Positions 47,889 through 60,635 of a stretch of 64,000 bases of DNA are shown here, piece by piece. Under the pieces are notes generated by a model, which searched no databases, had not been told where the DNA came from, and worked only from the letters and a program-made list of their open reading frames with translations. A program made the position numbers and the translations under genes. Every line of letters begins with the position of its first letter. Position 1 is the stretch's first letter. Source of the stretch: Sindora glabra. Its lineage: Eukaryota > Streptophyta > Magnoliopsida > Fabales > Fabaceae. The DNA is taken from NCBI GenBank assembly GCA_020226215.1, contig CM035235.1, positions 42,813,352 to 42,877,351 on the forward strand. Direction: 5' to 3'.

Positions 47889-49705
47889 TAGTTTATGCCA
47901 AAAGGCCAAGATAGGGTGGGCACAATTAGTTAGATGTAGCTTATCCCTTGATATGTGGTATGTACGAAATTATCATTCTCACAAACTTGGTGGTGCCGTT
48001 ACTAAAGACTTAACCAGAGTGGTGCAAGAGATTGGATTAGCCCGAGAAGCTCGTGTGCGGTGGAATAATTTACTAGGTGACTAAAGGTTAGTATGTCAGG
48101 CCCAAGCATTTGTGCCAGGTGGGTTATCTTGATTATTAGTGTGAGTGGGACATTGGTTATATGTTCATTCATAGTAGTGGTATGGAGGGATGCAAACTTA
48201 CCATCTTATGGGACAAGGGAATTGACATCTAATCTAGTGGGAGAAGCCTTGGTCTTGCCAAAGGGCTTAACTATCTCAGGGATTCATGGAACTAGAGGGT
48301 GAAGCCATTAGTCGTGCAAGATTATGTGACCACAATTGGAGGGAACAAGCGGATAATTCTAGAGGGAATGATCCAAAATCATATCAAGGAGGTCTAAAGG
48401 GATTGTCTGTATTGCTCAAAGGGAGCACAACTGAAGTGTGAAGCCTTTACTTATGCAAGTGTGTATGATCATAGTTAGAGGACACATCTTGAGGGATGGC
48501 ACATTGGAGTAATGTGTTGAGCAAATTGCTCTAGTGAGAGTGGTCTAAAATCATCTCAAGGTGGTAAGAAGGATTAGCCTTGTTGCTTAAAGGAGCATTA
48601 CCAAAAGTCATAGTGGATACTTAAAGGAGTATTACTCGGTAGAGCATAGCCGGAGGGCTAACAATATGTAGAATCTATAGGTTAGATAGAAGGTATGCAA
48701 TTACCTACAAGATTCGAGAGGAGATGCAAGAGGGCTAGCACATCATAGTCCCATATAAGTGACAATGATACTTTGATGTAGTGGGCTAGGTTACATATTG
48801 TTTAGTAAAGTGGCTACAATGACTTGGAGGAGTGGTAGCAGACTAGTACTACATCGTTGCTTGGTTGAGGAAACTTTGCAACATGAGTTCATATTTTCTC
48901 ATGCATAAGCAAAGTGTAACTTGAGCTATAGAGTGTGAGAGGACTCTATGCTCAACCCCTTCTTACTATAGAGTGGGGGAGCCATTAAGTGGATGTGCTT
49001 GAAGAAGTTATCAATCGACGTATGAGTTAGAAGAGATCGTGAGGACTATGATACTAAGAGCATTAACTCCAATTGAATGTGAAAGTTGCATTGCAAAGTG
49101 TAATGAATTGATCAAAAGAAAATGGGTAGTTGGAGAGTGAGGTTATATGGTCTCTCTATGTAGATCCATTATAAGTCTTGTCTCTTATACCAGTGTAATA
49201 GGACACTTGGTGCAAAATACCTATTAGTAGGTGATTCAAAGTACTACGTAATTATCATGAGCCATAGAGTTGGCACCTACTTTGGATGCTATGAAGGTGG
49301 CACCCTACAAGCTACAAAAGGTAGTAAGCACAGAGTTGTAAAGGCAATTACCTATCAAACAAGTTATAGATGTAACGAGTTCAAGAGAGTTATGTGGGAT
49401 AGTAGCACTAGAGAGTATCAGGACATTTTGAAAGGTGACTACTGAGGTAGCCCTTTGAGGGACTTATGGAGGATGCATTTTGCTAAGAGAATAGCTATGT
49501 TGCAAAGGTAACAAATAGCCAAAATTTGAGATATGGGAAACATTTTATAGCACTCAAAGAGGCATGCTTTGAGTTGATCAAGGGAGTAACTTGATGGAGT
49601 AAACTAAAAACCACCATGAAGTTTTGAAAGAGGAAATAGATTTTTTATGGAGTCATGTCAGATTGAGGTGTCAATAAGGGTATTGACATTTGAAGTGGGG
49701 GTAAA

Positions 49706-50477
49706 TGTCACAAATTGGCCATTGTGATAATTCGATAGAAAAATGTGCTCAAATTGAAATGAGACTTTCTGAAAAAATCCAAAATGTTGTGATGGTCCTA
49801 TGGCTAAAATTTAGGATTAATTCAACTAGTCTAGTATTTTTTTTCTCAATTTTCCCAAGTTTGGGAGTATTTTGATCATTTCGAATGGTTTGAGAATTCG
49901 ATGAAGTTTGAGAAGCTTATATTTGTGATCATCGCATTATTATCTTTGTATCGATTAGTTTTTGAGTGAATCAAACACCTGGAGCATGGCAAAAAGGACT
50001 TATGATAGTTTAGAAAAGTATGTTTACTTCTACTAGAAAGCCCTTTGCTCAAAATGCTCTTTAATAGGGTGAAGTGCTCTAAGGGCTTATGAAGTGCTTG
50101 GACATTGAGCTAGGGATGGAGTGTGTTGGCTTATGGCCATCCCCCTATACACTCAAAGCTATGGAATGAGACATAAACCAAGTGAACAAAGTGTCTCTCT
50201 CCCTATTCAATTATCCTTTCTGCCTAAACAACTTGAAAGCTTCCTATGTGGAAAGATTATGCAATTCAATATAAGCGAGTGGTTTGATAACATACAATAT
50301 TAGTGCACAAACATGTTGTACATAGGACTTGTTGTATGAGCAATAAGTCTTTGATGTCCCATTATCTTTACCAAGCATGCCAACAAAAAGAGTTTTAAGT
50401 GGAAAGGCTAAGATGTTCACTAAGAGTGGCTAGCATGTATCGCATGATTTCAGCTGGATAGCTATTGACCTGTGACA
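49706..50477 (+). repeat. 3' LTR of non-coding LTR element copy 2
   Basis: It starts TGTCACAAATTGG and ends ACCTGTGACA, and aligns along its whole length with the 5' LTR and with both LTR parts of the 11.9-17.2 kb copy. Confidence 0.88.
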
Positions 50478-51050
50478 TAAACTAGGAAATAACCATATTT
50501 TGATTCATGTTAAAAATGTTCTAAAAAAAGCACCCAATTAAGTAAAATAGTTAGTTAAAAGAGTTAATGATATGAATTCAAATACTTTAAGCAATTTAAA
50601 GACTTTAATTTCAAGTTTTCAAAATTGACAAGATCAATATCAACCCACTCCAAAATTAAAAGAAGTTTTTTTGCATTTATTCTAAAAATAAATTATGATG
50701 TACTAATATAATTTTAAGTGCAAAACTTAAGCAAAGTTCTTTAAATATTTATCGTAAAGTTCTCTATTTAAATTATGATATGTATATTAATTACTTTATT
50801 AACTATTGATAATGTTAGTTTTATATTTACAACAATTATCAACATTGTCATTATAATAAGGCAATTAATACATATGGCATAATATGAATGGAGTATCTCA
50901 CAGCAAGCACTAGAAAACTTGATTTAAATTTTGTCCCAAGTCTAATCAGTAGCTTATTTCTTTGTTTTCAATTGTTGGATCATCCTGACAAATTGACAAT
51001 TTATACTTTTTGTTTTCTTGGACAATAATTCATTTTCATTTGTATTATAG
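50478..51050 (+). other. TNL intron 1, right part
   Basis: AT-rich intronic sequence ending in the acceptor TGTATTATAG at 51050, directly before GATTGATTATGGA of exon 2. Confidence 0.7.
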
Positions 51051-53706
51051 GATTGATTATGGATTTATTGAAGAAATTGTCAAAGATGTGCTGAAAAAAA
51101 TGTATCCTGTGTACCTTAATAATGAATTCAAAGGCCTTGTTGGATATCACCAAAACATTGCACATATTGAAACATTATTGGCAATTAATTCAAATGATGT
51201 CCGAATAATTGGGATTTGGGCCATGGGCGGGATAGGAAAGATAACCTTAGCTAAAGTTCTATTCGCCAAATATTCATCCCAAATGAAGGTAGCTGCTTCT
51301 TGAAAGATGTGAGGGAAGAATCAATGAAACATAGACTTGATCACTTGCGTAATAAGCTTCTTTCTAAACTACTAGGGGAAGACAATCATAAAACTTACAC
51401 GCTTGGATTTCTGACATCTTTTTTGAAGAGGAGGTTAAGTAGCAAAAAGGTTTTTATTGTGCTTGATAATGTGAATTCTTCCAAACAATTAGAATGCCTT
51501 GTTGAGAAGGATAGTTTAGGACTTGGCAGCAGAGTCATCTTGACAACAAGAGACAAGCATATGCTTTCTACAGGAATTGATGGATATCATAAAGTCAAGG
51601 AATTAAGTTTTAAAGACTCCCTTCAACTTTTCAGTTTAAATGCCTTTGACAAAGACAACCCCATGCAGCACGAGGAACTCTCAATAAGAGCAATTAATTA
51701 TGCCAAAGGTGTTCCTTTAGCTTTAAAAATTTTGGAATCATTTCTCTATTCCAAAAGTAAGGAAGAATGGGATAGTGCTTTAAGAAAATTAGATAAAATT
51801 ACAAATAAAGAGATTCAAAGTGTGTTAAGATTGAGTTATGATGAATTAGATGGTGAAGAAAAGAAAATATTTCTAGACATTGAACTCTTTATGAAGGGTT
51901 GGGAGACTGATCGTGTAAAACAAATGCTATGTGGTTGTGGTTTCTTCGCAAATATTGGAATAAGAATCCTTGTAGATAGAGCTCTTATAACAATTTCATA
52001 TACTAATAGCATAGAAATGCATGGTTTGATACAACAAATGGCTCGAGAAATTGCTTGTGAAGAATCCATTAAAGATCCTGAAAGATGCAGTAGATTGTGG
52101 GATTTAGAGGAAATCTATCATTTATTGAGGAATAATAGAGAAAGAAAGGTTGATTTTACTCCTAAATTAACACAACTAAAAATAATCTCAAACAATTGTA
52201 CTTAAATTCTTTCTTTTTTGTCAGGGTACTGGTGGAATTGAAGGCATAGTCTAAGATGCATATGAATTTGGAGATCTACATTTGGCGCCTGATATCTTCA
52301 AAAAAATGATAAGACTTAGATTTCTCAAATTCGGTGGCGACGGGAGTGAGAAATTGAATTTATACATTCCTTCAAATCTTGAATCACTTCCTGATAATCT
52401 ACATTGCCTTCATTGGAGCAAATATCCTTTGAAGTCATTGCCATCAGCTTTTCACCCTGAGAAACTTGTTGAGCTCCGCTTGCCATACAGCCAAGTTGAG
52501 AAACTTTGGGATGGAATCCAGGTATTTATGCATCTTTATGTAACTATGTTAAATCCTCTTTTATGTGAAATTCAAGCTTTGAAAAATCGTCTACTTTGGC
52601 CCATTGACATAAATGTTTATTTGTTGCAGTATCTGGCAAATTTAGAAATAATCTGGCTTTGCGATTCTCAGAATTTGTTGGAGCTTCCAGATTTGTCTCG
52701 AGCCACAAATCTTAAACATATAGATCTCGACGGCTGTACAAGCTTGCTTGATGCGTATCCCTCCATTTTACCACTCCCCAAACTTGAAACACTATCTATT
52801 AATGATTGCAAGGCGCTCAAGAGTCTTAAAAGCAACAATCACTCAACATCACTCCAACTCATAACCGTCGAGGGCTGCTTGTCTCTCCAAGTGTTTTCAG
52901 TAACATCCGACGAAATGCGATGTTTGGATTTATCTCATACAGCTATAGATGAGTTGCCACCATCCATTTTGCTTCTAGAGAAACTTGAAGCTTTTTATTT
53001 TCACGTCTCTGAAAGCCTTACCAAACTTCCTAAAAAATTTCTCAAGTTTCTCTCTCTTTCTGGCTGTTGTCAACGTGACGTGCCTACTCTTCGTATCAAA
53101 CTGGATAGATCATGGTATATAGAAGAGCTAACTTTGGTAGAGTGCAACATGTCCGAACTCCCTGACAATATCAATCAGTTAGTATTCTTACGACATTTAT
53201 TACTGAATGGAAGCCATTTGGTGACATTGCCTGTAAACATCAAATGTCTTTCACATCTTGTACTTCTTGAACTTTATGAATGTAAGAATTTTCAATCTCT
53301 GCGAGAGCTTCCTCAGTCAATTGAATTTTTAGATGCTAGGAGTTGCACATCTCTTGAGATGTTGTTTGGCTCAAGTGAACCATCCAAGGAATGTACTAAA
53401 GCTTTCTTTTTATTCGAAAACTGCATCAAATTAGACCAACATTCAGTTGATACCATCATGGAAGAAGCCTATGTGAGAATAAAAAAGGCTGCTAATAATT
53501 TATTTTCAACATTGGCAATTGAGGAAAAAGAAGTTGATATTGGCTTTTGCTTTCCAGGAAACAAGATTCCAGGATGGTTCAGTCATTGCTCAACAACACA
53601 GCCTTTGCTTACCGTTGAAACTCCTTCATATTCCAAGTTTTTGGGTTTTGCTTTCTGCGTCATTATTCCCAAGGTGGAATCAGATGACATTCTGAATTAC
53701 GGATGG

Positions 53707-53796
53707 GAGTGTTGCTTAGTTGGAAATGATGGTGAAACATTAATTAACTGTGAGTGTTGCTTAGTTGGAAATGATGGTGAAACATTAATTAACCTT
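53707..53796 (+). repeat. In-frame 45-bp tandem duplication in the TNL C-terminal domain
   Basis: ECCLVGNDGETLIN occurs twice in succession, the copies starting at 53707 and 53752. The first 42 bases of each copy are identical at DNA level, so the duplication is recent. Confidence 0.92.
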
Positions 53797-54289
53797 GAAA
53801 GCTGGTTCGACCATGTATTTATGCGTGACTGGAATTATGGACGCCATTATATTGTTGGTGCGGATAAACTTCTTTCGGATCATGTGTATATATGGTATGA
53901 TCCAATTGCACGCCATTCTCACCAGATAATGGATCCAATTAAACACAAGAGAACTGGTGATCATATGAAATTTTCATTTACATTTCTTGTTGAAACAATG
54001 GATGCAAATAGAGCAGCAAGTTCGGGAAGATGGAAAGAATTAAATGAGAATCAGGGTGCAAAGACAGCAGTAATGATTAAGATCATGTGGGGTGCAGCCA
54101 ATTTGTGCGCTAGAGAATCATCTAACAATTGGAGAAGGAAGTACTGAATCCAACAGAAGCGTGGAAAGTGATGATCTGGAATCACTGTCGAAAATAACAA
54201 GAAAAGCTATCTTTCCAATACATTCATCTGGGAACTGGAAGCAGGACGAAAACAGAGGCTTGAAACAGATACTCTCCTTGGATTACTGA

Positions 54290-55651
54290 ATTGGTATGAT
54301 ACCATCCCATTTTCTCTTTTATTTTTTTGTGTTTGTTTTGTGTGGATTTCTCATTTTCTCATTTTTTTCCATTTTTGTGAATTTTCCATTAAATGATTTA
54401 ATTATTGAAGAAAAGGCATAATTCTCTCTAAATTCGAGGTGATCGTAGCCTTGATCTCCCATGACTTCCTTACGCTTAGCTAAACCAATTATTAGCTTGA
54501 GCTTATTTATTTATTTTTAAAATGTTCCGCATTAAAATAAATTTTAATGTTAGGTTAGTTGTAGCAAACTTAACAAAGAAAATAGAAATGAACGAACGAA
54601 AATTAAGTTGAGTTACGGAAACTCCGTAGGGGGGTTGACGTGTCGGCCCAAGTAAAAGAATTATTAAAAATTTGTTCTTATATCAAAACTAATTGACTTT
54701 TTGGGTCAAGAAACAGGGATAAAATTATATAAATAACATTTGGAATGATATATTAAAGTTGGTTACATTATATACTCTAAAATTAATCTAATTGAAAGAT
54801 TAAGAATGAAAAATTTTAGTTTAAAGTTTTAGTAGATTAAAAACAAATGATTTTCACCTACAACCTTCACATTTCCCTTCCCACTAATCCACGTGATTTT
54901 ACTTCTTGAATTTTTTTCCCTCTTCTTTCTACTTTTATTCCCTTCTTGGATTTTAGGATGACACCAGGATGTTCTATTTTATTTTAGTTTATTTTTTCAT
55001 AACCGTTGTTCGGGTGGCAACAGAGGAGGATGAGAACAGATTGAATTTATATTGCCCCATATTTGCAATCCTGTTTTCTGTTTGGTCCTTGTTTGTTCTT
55101 GCATGTGGGAGCATTGAGTGTGTAGTTCCCAGGATCTATGGGGTACTACTTCCTTGTGGAGAAATAAAAAAGAGTTGAAAAAATTAAAATTTATGTATTT
55201 TAAATTTACACATAATCAAAACATAATATTACATCATAGTTATAAAATCGCACATAATTTATTCAATCAATCTTGAATTAAAAACAAAACAATCTAGATA
55301 TTTGATGAACAATATATCATTTTTTTCTTTACCTTCATCATGTTTGTATAATGCATTTCACATTTTCTAATTTTGAATTTATTAAGGACCAAGCAATGTT
55401 ACCATTTATCAATCTGATGGCTAACTGAAAGTCTAATTTCAACAATTCAGAGCAACATGAGGTAAGACAATATAATATTGTCTTATCCTTCTAGATTAAA
55501 AACATTCCCTATACCTTATTATGTGGATAAACAATTCATACCGTATTTACACCTCGTGAGGCAAATTTTGCAAGGCAAGGGATCTGAATTTTTGCCGTCG
55601 ATTTTCCCTCTCATACCCTTCTCTCCTCGTCCTTTTTAGTCAATACGTCCA
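54290..55651. other. TNL 3' flank and non-coding sequence
   Basis: Up to about 54850 this is the 3' flank shared with the TNL relic further right. Beyond it, a short open frame at 54969-55178 has no recognised domain. Nothing else was identified. Confidence 0.55.
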
Positions 55652-55718
55652 AGCACCTCTATCCCTCACTTTCTCCAATCATTCGCAGCACCTCTATCTC
55701 TTACTTTCTCATTCGCAG
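55652..55718. repeat. Short tandem duplication
   Basis: AGCACCTCTATCCCTCACTT (55652) recurs as AGCACCTCTATCTCTTACTT (55687). Each unit is about 32-35 bp and ends in ATTCGC. Confidence 0.8.
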
Positions 55719-56744
55719 CCATTACGTCTCAAATTATTGGCTAAAACCCAAAGAAAGTGCTAGCTAATTTGGGTTGCATACGAGCGTTACTGCCTACAAA
55801 CTCTTATGGGATGATTAGTGAGTTTAAATCCTATGCGTAAAGATTTGAGTTTGATTATTCCCATTAAATATTCAATAGATCTTGAATTTTTTTGTGTGTA
55901 CCCATTAATATTATTTTAATTTATACAATGTATATGCTCATCTCTTATACATCTTTAAAGGGTTTTGAATTACTTTTAAAATATCACATTAGACCTATTT
56001 ATATAACATATATTATAATTAACCTATTATTATATTGTGATAGTTTATTTAAGATAAATAATTTTCATAATATCAGTTTGTACAATACATGAGTGTCCAG
56101 TTATAATATAAATAGATAATTATTTATTCATAAATTGACCTAATATAACCTTTTTTTACAAAGTTAATAATGATACAAATCATATTTACCTTAAAGTTAA
56201 TATAAATAGTATAGATAAATTAAAATAATAATGGATGTGAATAAGAAAATAAATATAATTCATAAATATTAGGTAAAATTATTATCTTCAAGAAAAGAAT
56301 AACTTGTTAATTTTTATTAAAAACTATTTAAAATTATATTTGTATTAGGGAATTCAAATGAATTAATTTTGAATCTTTTAATCAAAATTTGTCATGTTCT
56401 TATCTTTAATGTATCTCAAGTAACTAATTCTTAATATATTTGAATCTAATTAAGCTCGAGTTGGTCTATCTAGACTCAACCTTTATTGGATGTGTTTGGA
56501 AATATTGATATTCCATATGCTGGATTAGGAATAGAGAGCTAGAGATTACCTTTTGAATTCTGATGTGTGAATTATGATTTTGACTAATGGATAATTGCTA
56601 GTTCACGTCGTGAAGTTTCCTTGGATCCCACTTACCTTCTTATAATGTTTTCCCTTATTGCAACTATTAGATTTTTTCCCCATTTTTTGTATGACTTATA
56701 TATGACCATAATTATATAGACGCTATTTTCATGAATATAAACGA
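55719..56744. other. AT-rich sequence without a recognised gene
   Basis: No domain or repeat boundary was recognised in any frame. Confidence 0.5.
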
Positions 56745-56960
56745 ATATGTCCAAACTCCTTTTAGCACTTATATATAATTGATTTTAGAATATTCCCTTC
56801 ATATAAAATGCTCATATTTCTGCGTATCAAAATGATAAATTCGCTCATTATATGTCCAAACTCTTTTTGTCTCTTATATATAATTGATTTTAGAATATTC
56901 CCCCTCATATCAAATGCTCATATTTCTGCTTAATTATCAAAATGCTAAATTCGCTCATTA
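56745..56960. repeat. 105-bp tandem duplication
   Basis: The blocks starting ATATGTCCAAACTC at 56745 and 56850 are about 85-90 percent alike, each ending in AAATTCGCTCATT. Confidence 0.85.
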
Positions 56961-57199
56961 TATGTTTTCAGGTTTTTATTTGACTTGAGACAAATGTGAA
57001 TATATTGTAACGTTAATATCCTATTACCTTACATATTGTGTTGAATTAGATTCAAGCTTTAATAGATTATTGACTCACTAACTTTCTGAAAACTTACCTT
57101 TATTGTTCTTATTTTTCAGACTCGTAGACTCCTTCCTTTGATCCTCAGTCTCCTCATAATTTTGAGTGTGCCTAGTGATTGGGTAGGTTGCCTTTGCGG

Positions 57200-58390
57200 A
57201 GCTTGAAAGTGATGTTTCAACGTTGCTGGCAGTTGAATTAGGAAATGAAATGACCTTATATTAAATTGTGATGAGCCAGAATGGCTCCCAAAAATAATAA
57301 GAGAAACTATCTTTCCATAACTTTCTCCAGGGAACCAAAAGCAGAATGAGAGCAGATGCTTGTAGGAGATACTCTTCTTAGATTGCTGCATTGGTGTGAA
57401 GCCTTACATTTCATTTTTCCATTTATTTGACTTCAAAGCCAATGATCAAATTGTTCCTTAAATGATATATGGCATCTTAATTTATTTATTAACAAGTACC
57501 TTAGTCAGTAGGAAACCTTTTTTTTTTTTGAATTGAATGGAGTAATAATTAAATCATTGGACACGTGTAAAAATCAAAGATCAAATTTTGAATACAGTGA
57601 AAGATATAGAACCTTTAAAGAATATAGGATATTACTTAAGTTAAAAACTGTTGAGGATCTGAAAACTTTTATTTCCATTTAATTTTGACTCAGAATAGTT
57701 CTATTGTTATACTAAGGTCAGTTGGTAAGGCCAGTTTAATCTGAAATTAAATATACATGCTACGAACATAAAATATGCTTTAATTTACGTTGAAAAGTAA
57801 CCTTTTCCATAAATATTCATCCATATTATATTTATATTACTGCTTTGATATTGGACCATATAGGAAAGGTTAGTTATAAAATAAAATTAGCAAAAATATA
57901 ATCGGGACATTTAACTACAAATTATATGTTAATTAATTAAGTCATTTGAATTGGGAAAATGCATAACCCTCTCTGAATTACAGATGATCATAGATGTGGT
58001 ATCCCATGACTTTATTAAGCATAATTAGCCCATCCAATTGTTGACTTGGGGTAATCCCTTTTATGAAAATCTTCAGCATGGAAATAAATAATGCCGGCTT
58101 ATTGTATAGGTATAATAATAGTAGTAATAATAAAAATAATAATGGAAGAAGAAATGAAGAAAATTTAAGTTGTGACTTGTGGGTCATGAAAATTCTATAG
58201 TGAAGGTTAAGTGTTAGCCCAGGTAAAAGAATTATTAAAAACTTGCTTTCATGTATAAAATAAACAAATATATATAAATAAGATTATGAATGATATATTA
58301 AACTATGATCTAAGACTTGCTCCAAAATTTATCTAATAGAAATATTTAGTGTAGGAAAATTTAAGTTTTAGTAAATCCTTTGTTCTTTAT
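57200..58390 (+). pseudogene. Relic of a second TNL gene: 3' end and downstream flank
   Basis: 57270-57410 aligns with 54180-54310, the last coding part and stop region of the TNL: AGAAACTATCTTTCCATAAC against AGAAAAGCTATCTTTCCAAT, and GATACTCTTCTTAGATTGCT against GATACTCTCCTTGGATTACT. The similarity continues into the flank: 57960-58060 with 54420-54510, and the AAAGAATTATTAAAAA blocks at 58226 and 54656. An acceptor-like TTTTTCAG precedes it at 57119. No TIR, NB or LRR sequence remains. This shows a former tandem TNL copy of which only the tail survives. Confidence 0.75.
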
Positions 58391-59351
58391 TACATTAAAT
58401 CTCTTCCTAAAGCCGCACTCATACAGCAAAAGGACCTTTTTCATTTATACTCTCGCTAGTAGATCTTTTTCTCTTCATAAACTTTCGTAACTACCGCACT
58501 TACTCTTTCAGACTTTGTTGTCAATTTAAAATTACGGACAACCTGTTTCTTTAATTTATGTTTCATTTATTTTTTTTTCAACCACTCCTGTCCCCTCACA
58601 TTTGTTATCCTCTTTATTTTTAATTTTTTTTTTAATCCAGCATATCTTTGTCCCATGATATATATAGTCATGTATTTTTTTTTTAATTTGAAATAATTTT
58701 TATGAAAACTATTGAATATCCTACTATGCCAAAAATAAAAAATTAGAAGTTTGTTATTATTACTTTCAATCATTTCTTTTTTTTTAAGTTTGTAATATTG
58801 TTAGTTTTTAATTTGCAATATATTTGAAAAGGTGCCTTCTATAGTACCCATATAAATTCTAAACTCATACTAATGTGACAAAACAAAAGTCACTGTATCA
58901 GATTACCAATAATCTCAGGCACTTCTCGATAATATCATCCAATAACTTTTGTTTTGCCACACTCATATGAATTTCAAACCCATAGGGGTATCATAGAATT
59001 TTTCATTTTAAAATTGTATGAAACTTATTTTACAAAAGATGCTATTAATTTTTATTAAACACATATGATAAATGAATACAAATGCACATAATAACTTTAT
59101 TATAATTATTTTTTATATTTAAAATATTAAACATTGGTTAATAGTTATAGATAAATAAATATTGTTTTTACCAAGATTTAAAAAAAAAGTCACTTACTAA
59201 AATGAGATAATTATTCAACTAAAATAATCATGCATATATAATTAGAAAATTACTTTCCTACTTATTTATTGCATTTAGTTATATAAAATGGATTTTTAAT
59301 TAGTAAGTCAAATAGTTTTGAATTGATTTAAAAATTTTTTAAAAAAATTTA
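58391..59351. other. AT-rich sequence without a recognised gene
   Basis: T-rich stretches and no recognised gene or element up to the left end of the MULE. Confidence 0.5.
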
Positions 59352-60635
59352 GGGTAAAATGCAACTTGTTGTTTTAAACTTTGGGGTATGTGCTAAAAAT
59401 CCCTAATTTCAAACTAAGGGCAATTTAATGTCTAAACTATGATTTGTGTGCACTTAATCCTTTAACATTGAGTTTGTGATTGAAATTGATAAGAGTACCA
59501 TCATAATCTTCTCTTCTTTTTTTTTCCCTTTCATAATGTTCTTTTCCATGCTTTCTCTTCAAAACATCATTGTCTTGAGTTAAAAAACATCTTGTTTTTT
59601 CTTTTATTGTAAAATTTTAAAATCTCTATTTTCAATTTTTCTTTAATTTTTTTCTTAAAATTCTAATATCTCTATGTTTAGTTTGCTTTTTTTTTTTTTT
59701 AACTATAAAGGCTAAGTCATTATGCAAATGTCTCAATATTACAATTTATCACAATTGTAGCATATGCATGTACTAAACTTATTTGTTCTTTCTTAAGGAT
59801 TGAACATGCAATATAGTAATATTGTGTTTGCTATATATTTTGGTTTAAGGTAGTTGCACATGGTTTAGAATATGATTTCTTTGTTGACTCTTTAGTTCGT
59901 ATATTATCTATTTATATTTTCTTATGTTCAACTGTTAATTTTTGTATGCAATTATACCATGTATTTTTTTGTATTCTTTATTAACTTCTATACCAATTAT
60001 TTTGAAGAGATTTAAATATAACCGAGTTTTATTTCTACAGAATACCTATACATATGTAGCGAAAAATGTCTACATGCTTGGTTAACAATCTATTCCTTGC
60101 GTATTGATATAAATTCTTTCACTTCACAAAATAACAATATAAAAATAAAATAATAATTGGTCTAAAACATAATTGATTTGAAACATAATTGATCCATAAT
60201 ATAACTGTACATATCCTTCCTATCCATAAAATTGCTATCTAAAAATATAAAAACAATTGGTTTGAAATATAATCATTTAATCAGCCAAAATTTTGTGATA
60301 AAACAAAAGAAAAGAAGAAACCTAAAAATGGATATCTTAGAATTCTATGGTAAAAAAAAAAGAAAAAAAGATTGTGAATCAAACGGAAGAAGAAATAGGA
60401 GGTTTTTCTTTTGCCCAAGATAATAATGTTTTGAAGAGAGAGAATGGAAAGAATGTTAGTGAAAGGAAAGGAAGAGAAAATTAGGGTGCTTACTCTTACT
60501 AATTTCGGTTACAATTGAATATTAGAGCTTTAATTATGCAATAATCATACTTTAGGCATTAAACTTTACTTAGTTCAAACTAGGGAGTTTTTTGCACATA
60601 CCCTATGGTTTGGAAGGGTAAATTACATCTTATCC
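59352..60635. mobile_element. MULE with long terminal inverted repeats, non-autonomous
   Basis: The left end from GGGTAAAATGCAACTTGTTG and the inverted right end from GGATAAGATGTAATTTACCC align without gaps for 42 bp, both reaching GGTATGTGC, and then with gaps to about 120 bp. The flanks AAAAATTTA (59343-59351) and AAAAAATTA (60636-60644) match at 8 of 9. The 1284-bp element has no transposase. Confidence 0.8.

Larger units (their letters stand above)
47098..50477 (+). mobile_element. Non-coding LTR retrotransposon, copy 2, in TNL intron 1
   Basis: The 5' LTR (47098-47873, 776 bp) and 3' LTR (49706-50477, 772 bp) are homologous. The 3' LTR shows the perfect short inverted ends TGTCACA and TGTGACA. 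An intact primer site, TGGTATCAGAGCC (initiator tRNA-Met type), lies at 47876-47888, and a purine run (GAAGTGGGGGTAAA) precedes the 3' LTR. ATAAA at 47093-47097 recurs at 50477-50481, with a one-base overlap with the LTR end. The 1.83 kb interior encodes no recognised retroviral protein. It shares family membership with the element at 11868-17227. Confidence 0.9.
45043..54289 (+). pseudogene. TIR-NB-LRR (TNL) disease resistance gene, pseudogene
   Basis: Exon 1 (45043-45530, TIR) starts at ATG 45043, with KKYDVFISFRGEDTR near residue 16. Exon 2 (51051-52148) holds NB-ARC: GGIGK, KVFIVLDNVN, GLGSRVILTTRDKHML, GVPLAL, IEMHG. Exon 3 (52225-52521) links to LRRs, and exon 4 (from 52630) has LRRs and a C-terminal C-JID-like domain with DIGFCFPGNKIPGWFSH. 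Intact relatives act as immune receptors that sense pathogen effectors and trigger cell death through TIR NADase activity. Lesions: a 1-nt deletion at about 51283; TAA at 52252-52254; and a 1-nt shift near 54083, after which family-like sequence continues to 54289. The TIR catalytic Glu is Gly90, the P-loop GKT is GKI, and MHD is MHG. Exon 4 contains an exact 45-bp tandem duplication. The first intron is 5.5 kb and contains an LTR element. A truncated TIR-only product from exon 1 remains possible. Confidence 0.93.

Noticed and set aside
54969..55178. 69-codon open frame after the TNL
   Set aside because: Hydrophobic but without a known motif or gene context; not conserved beside the TNL relic.
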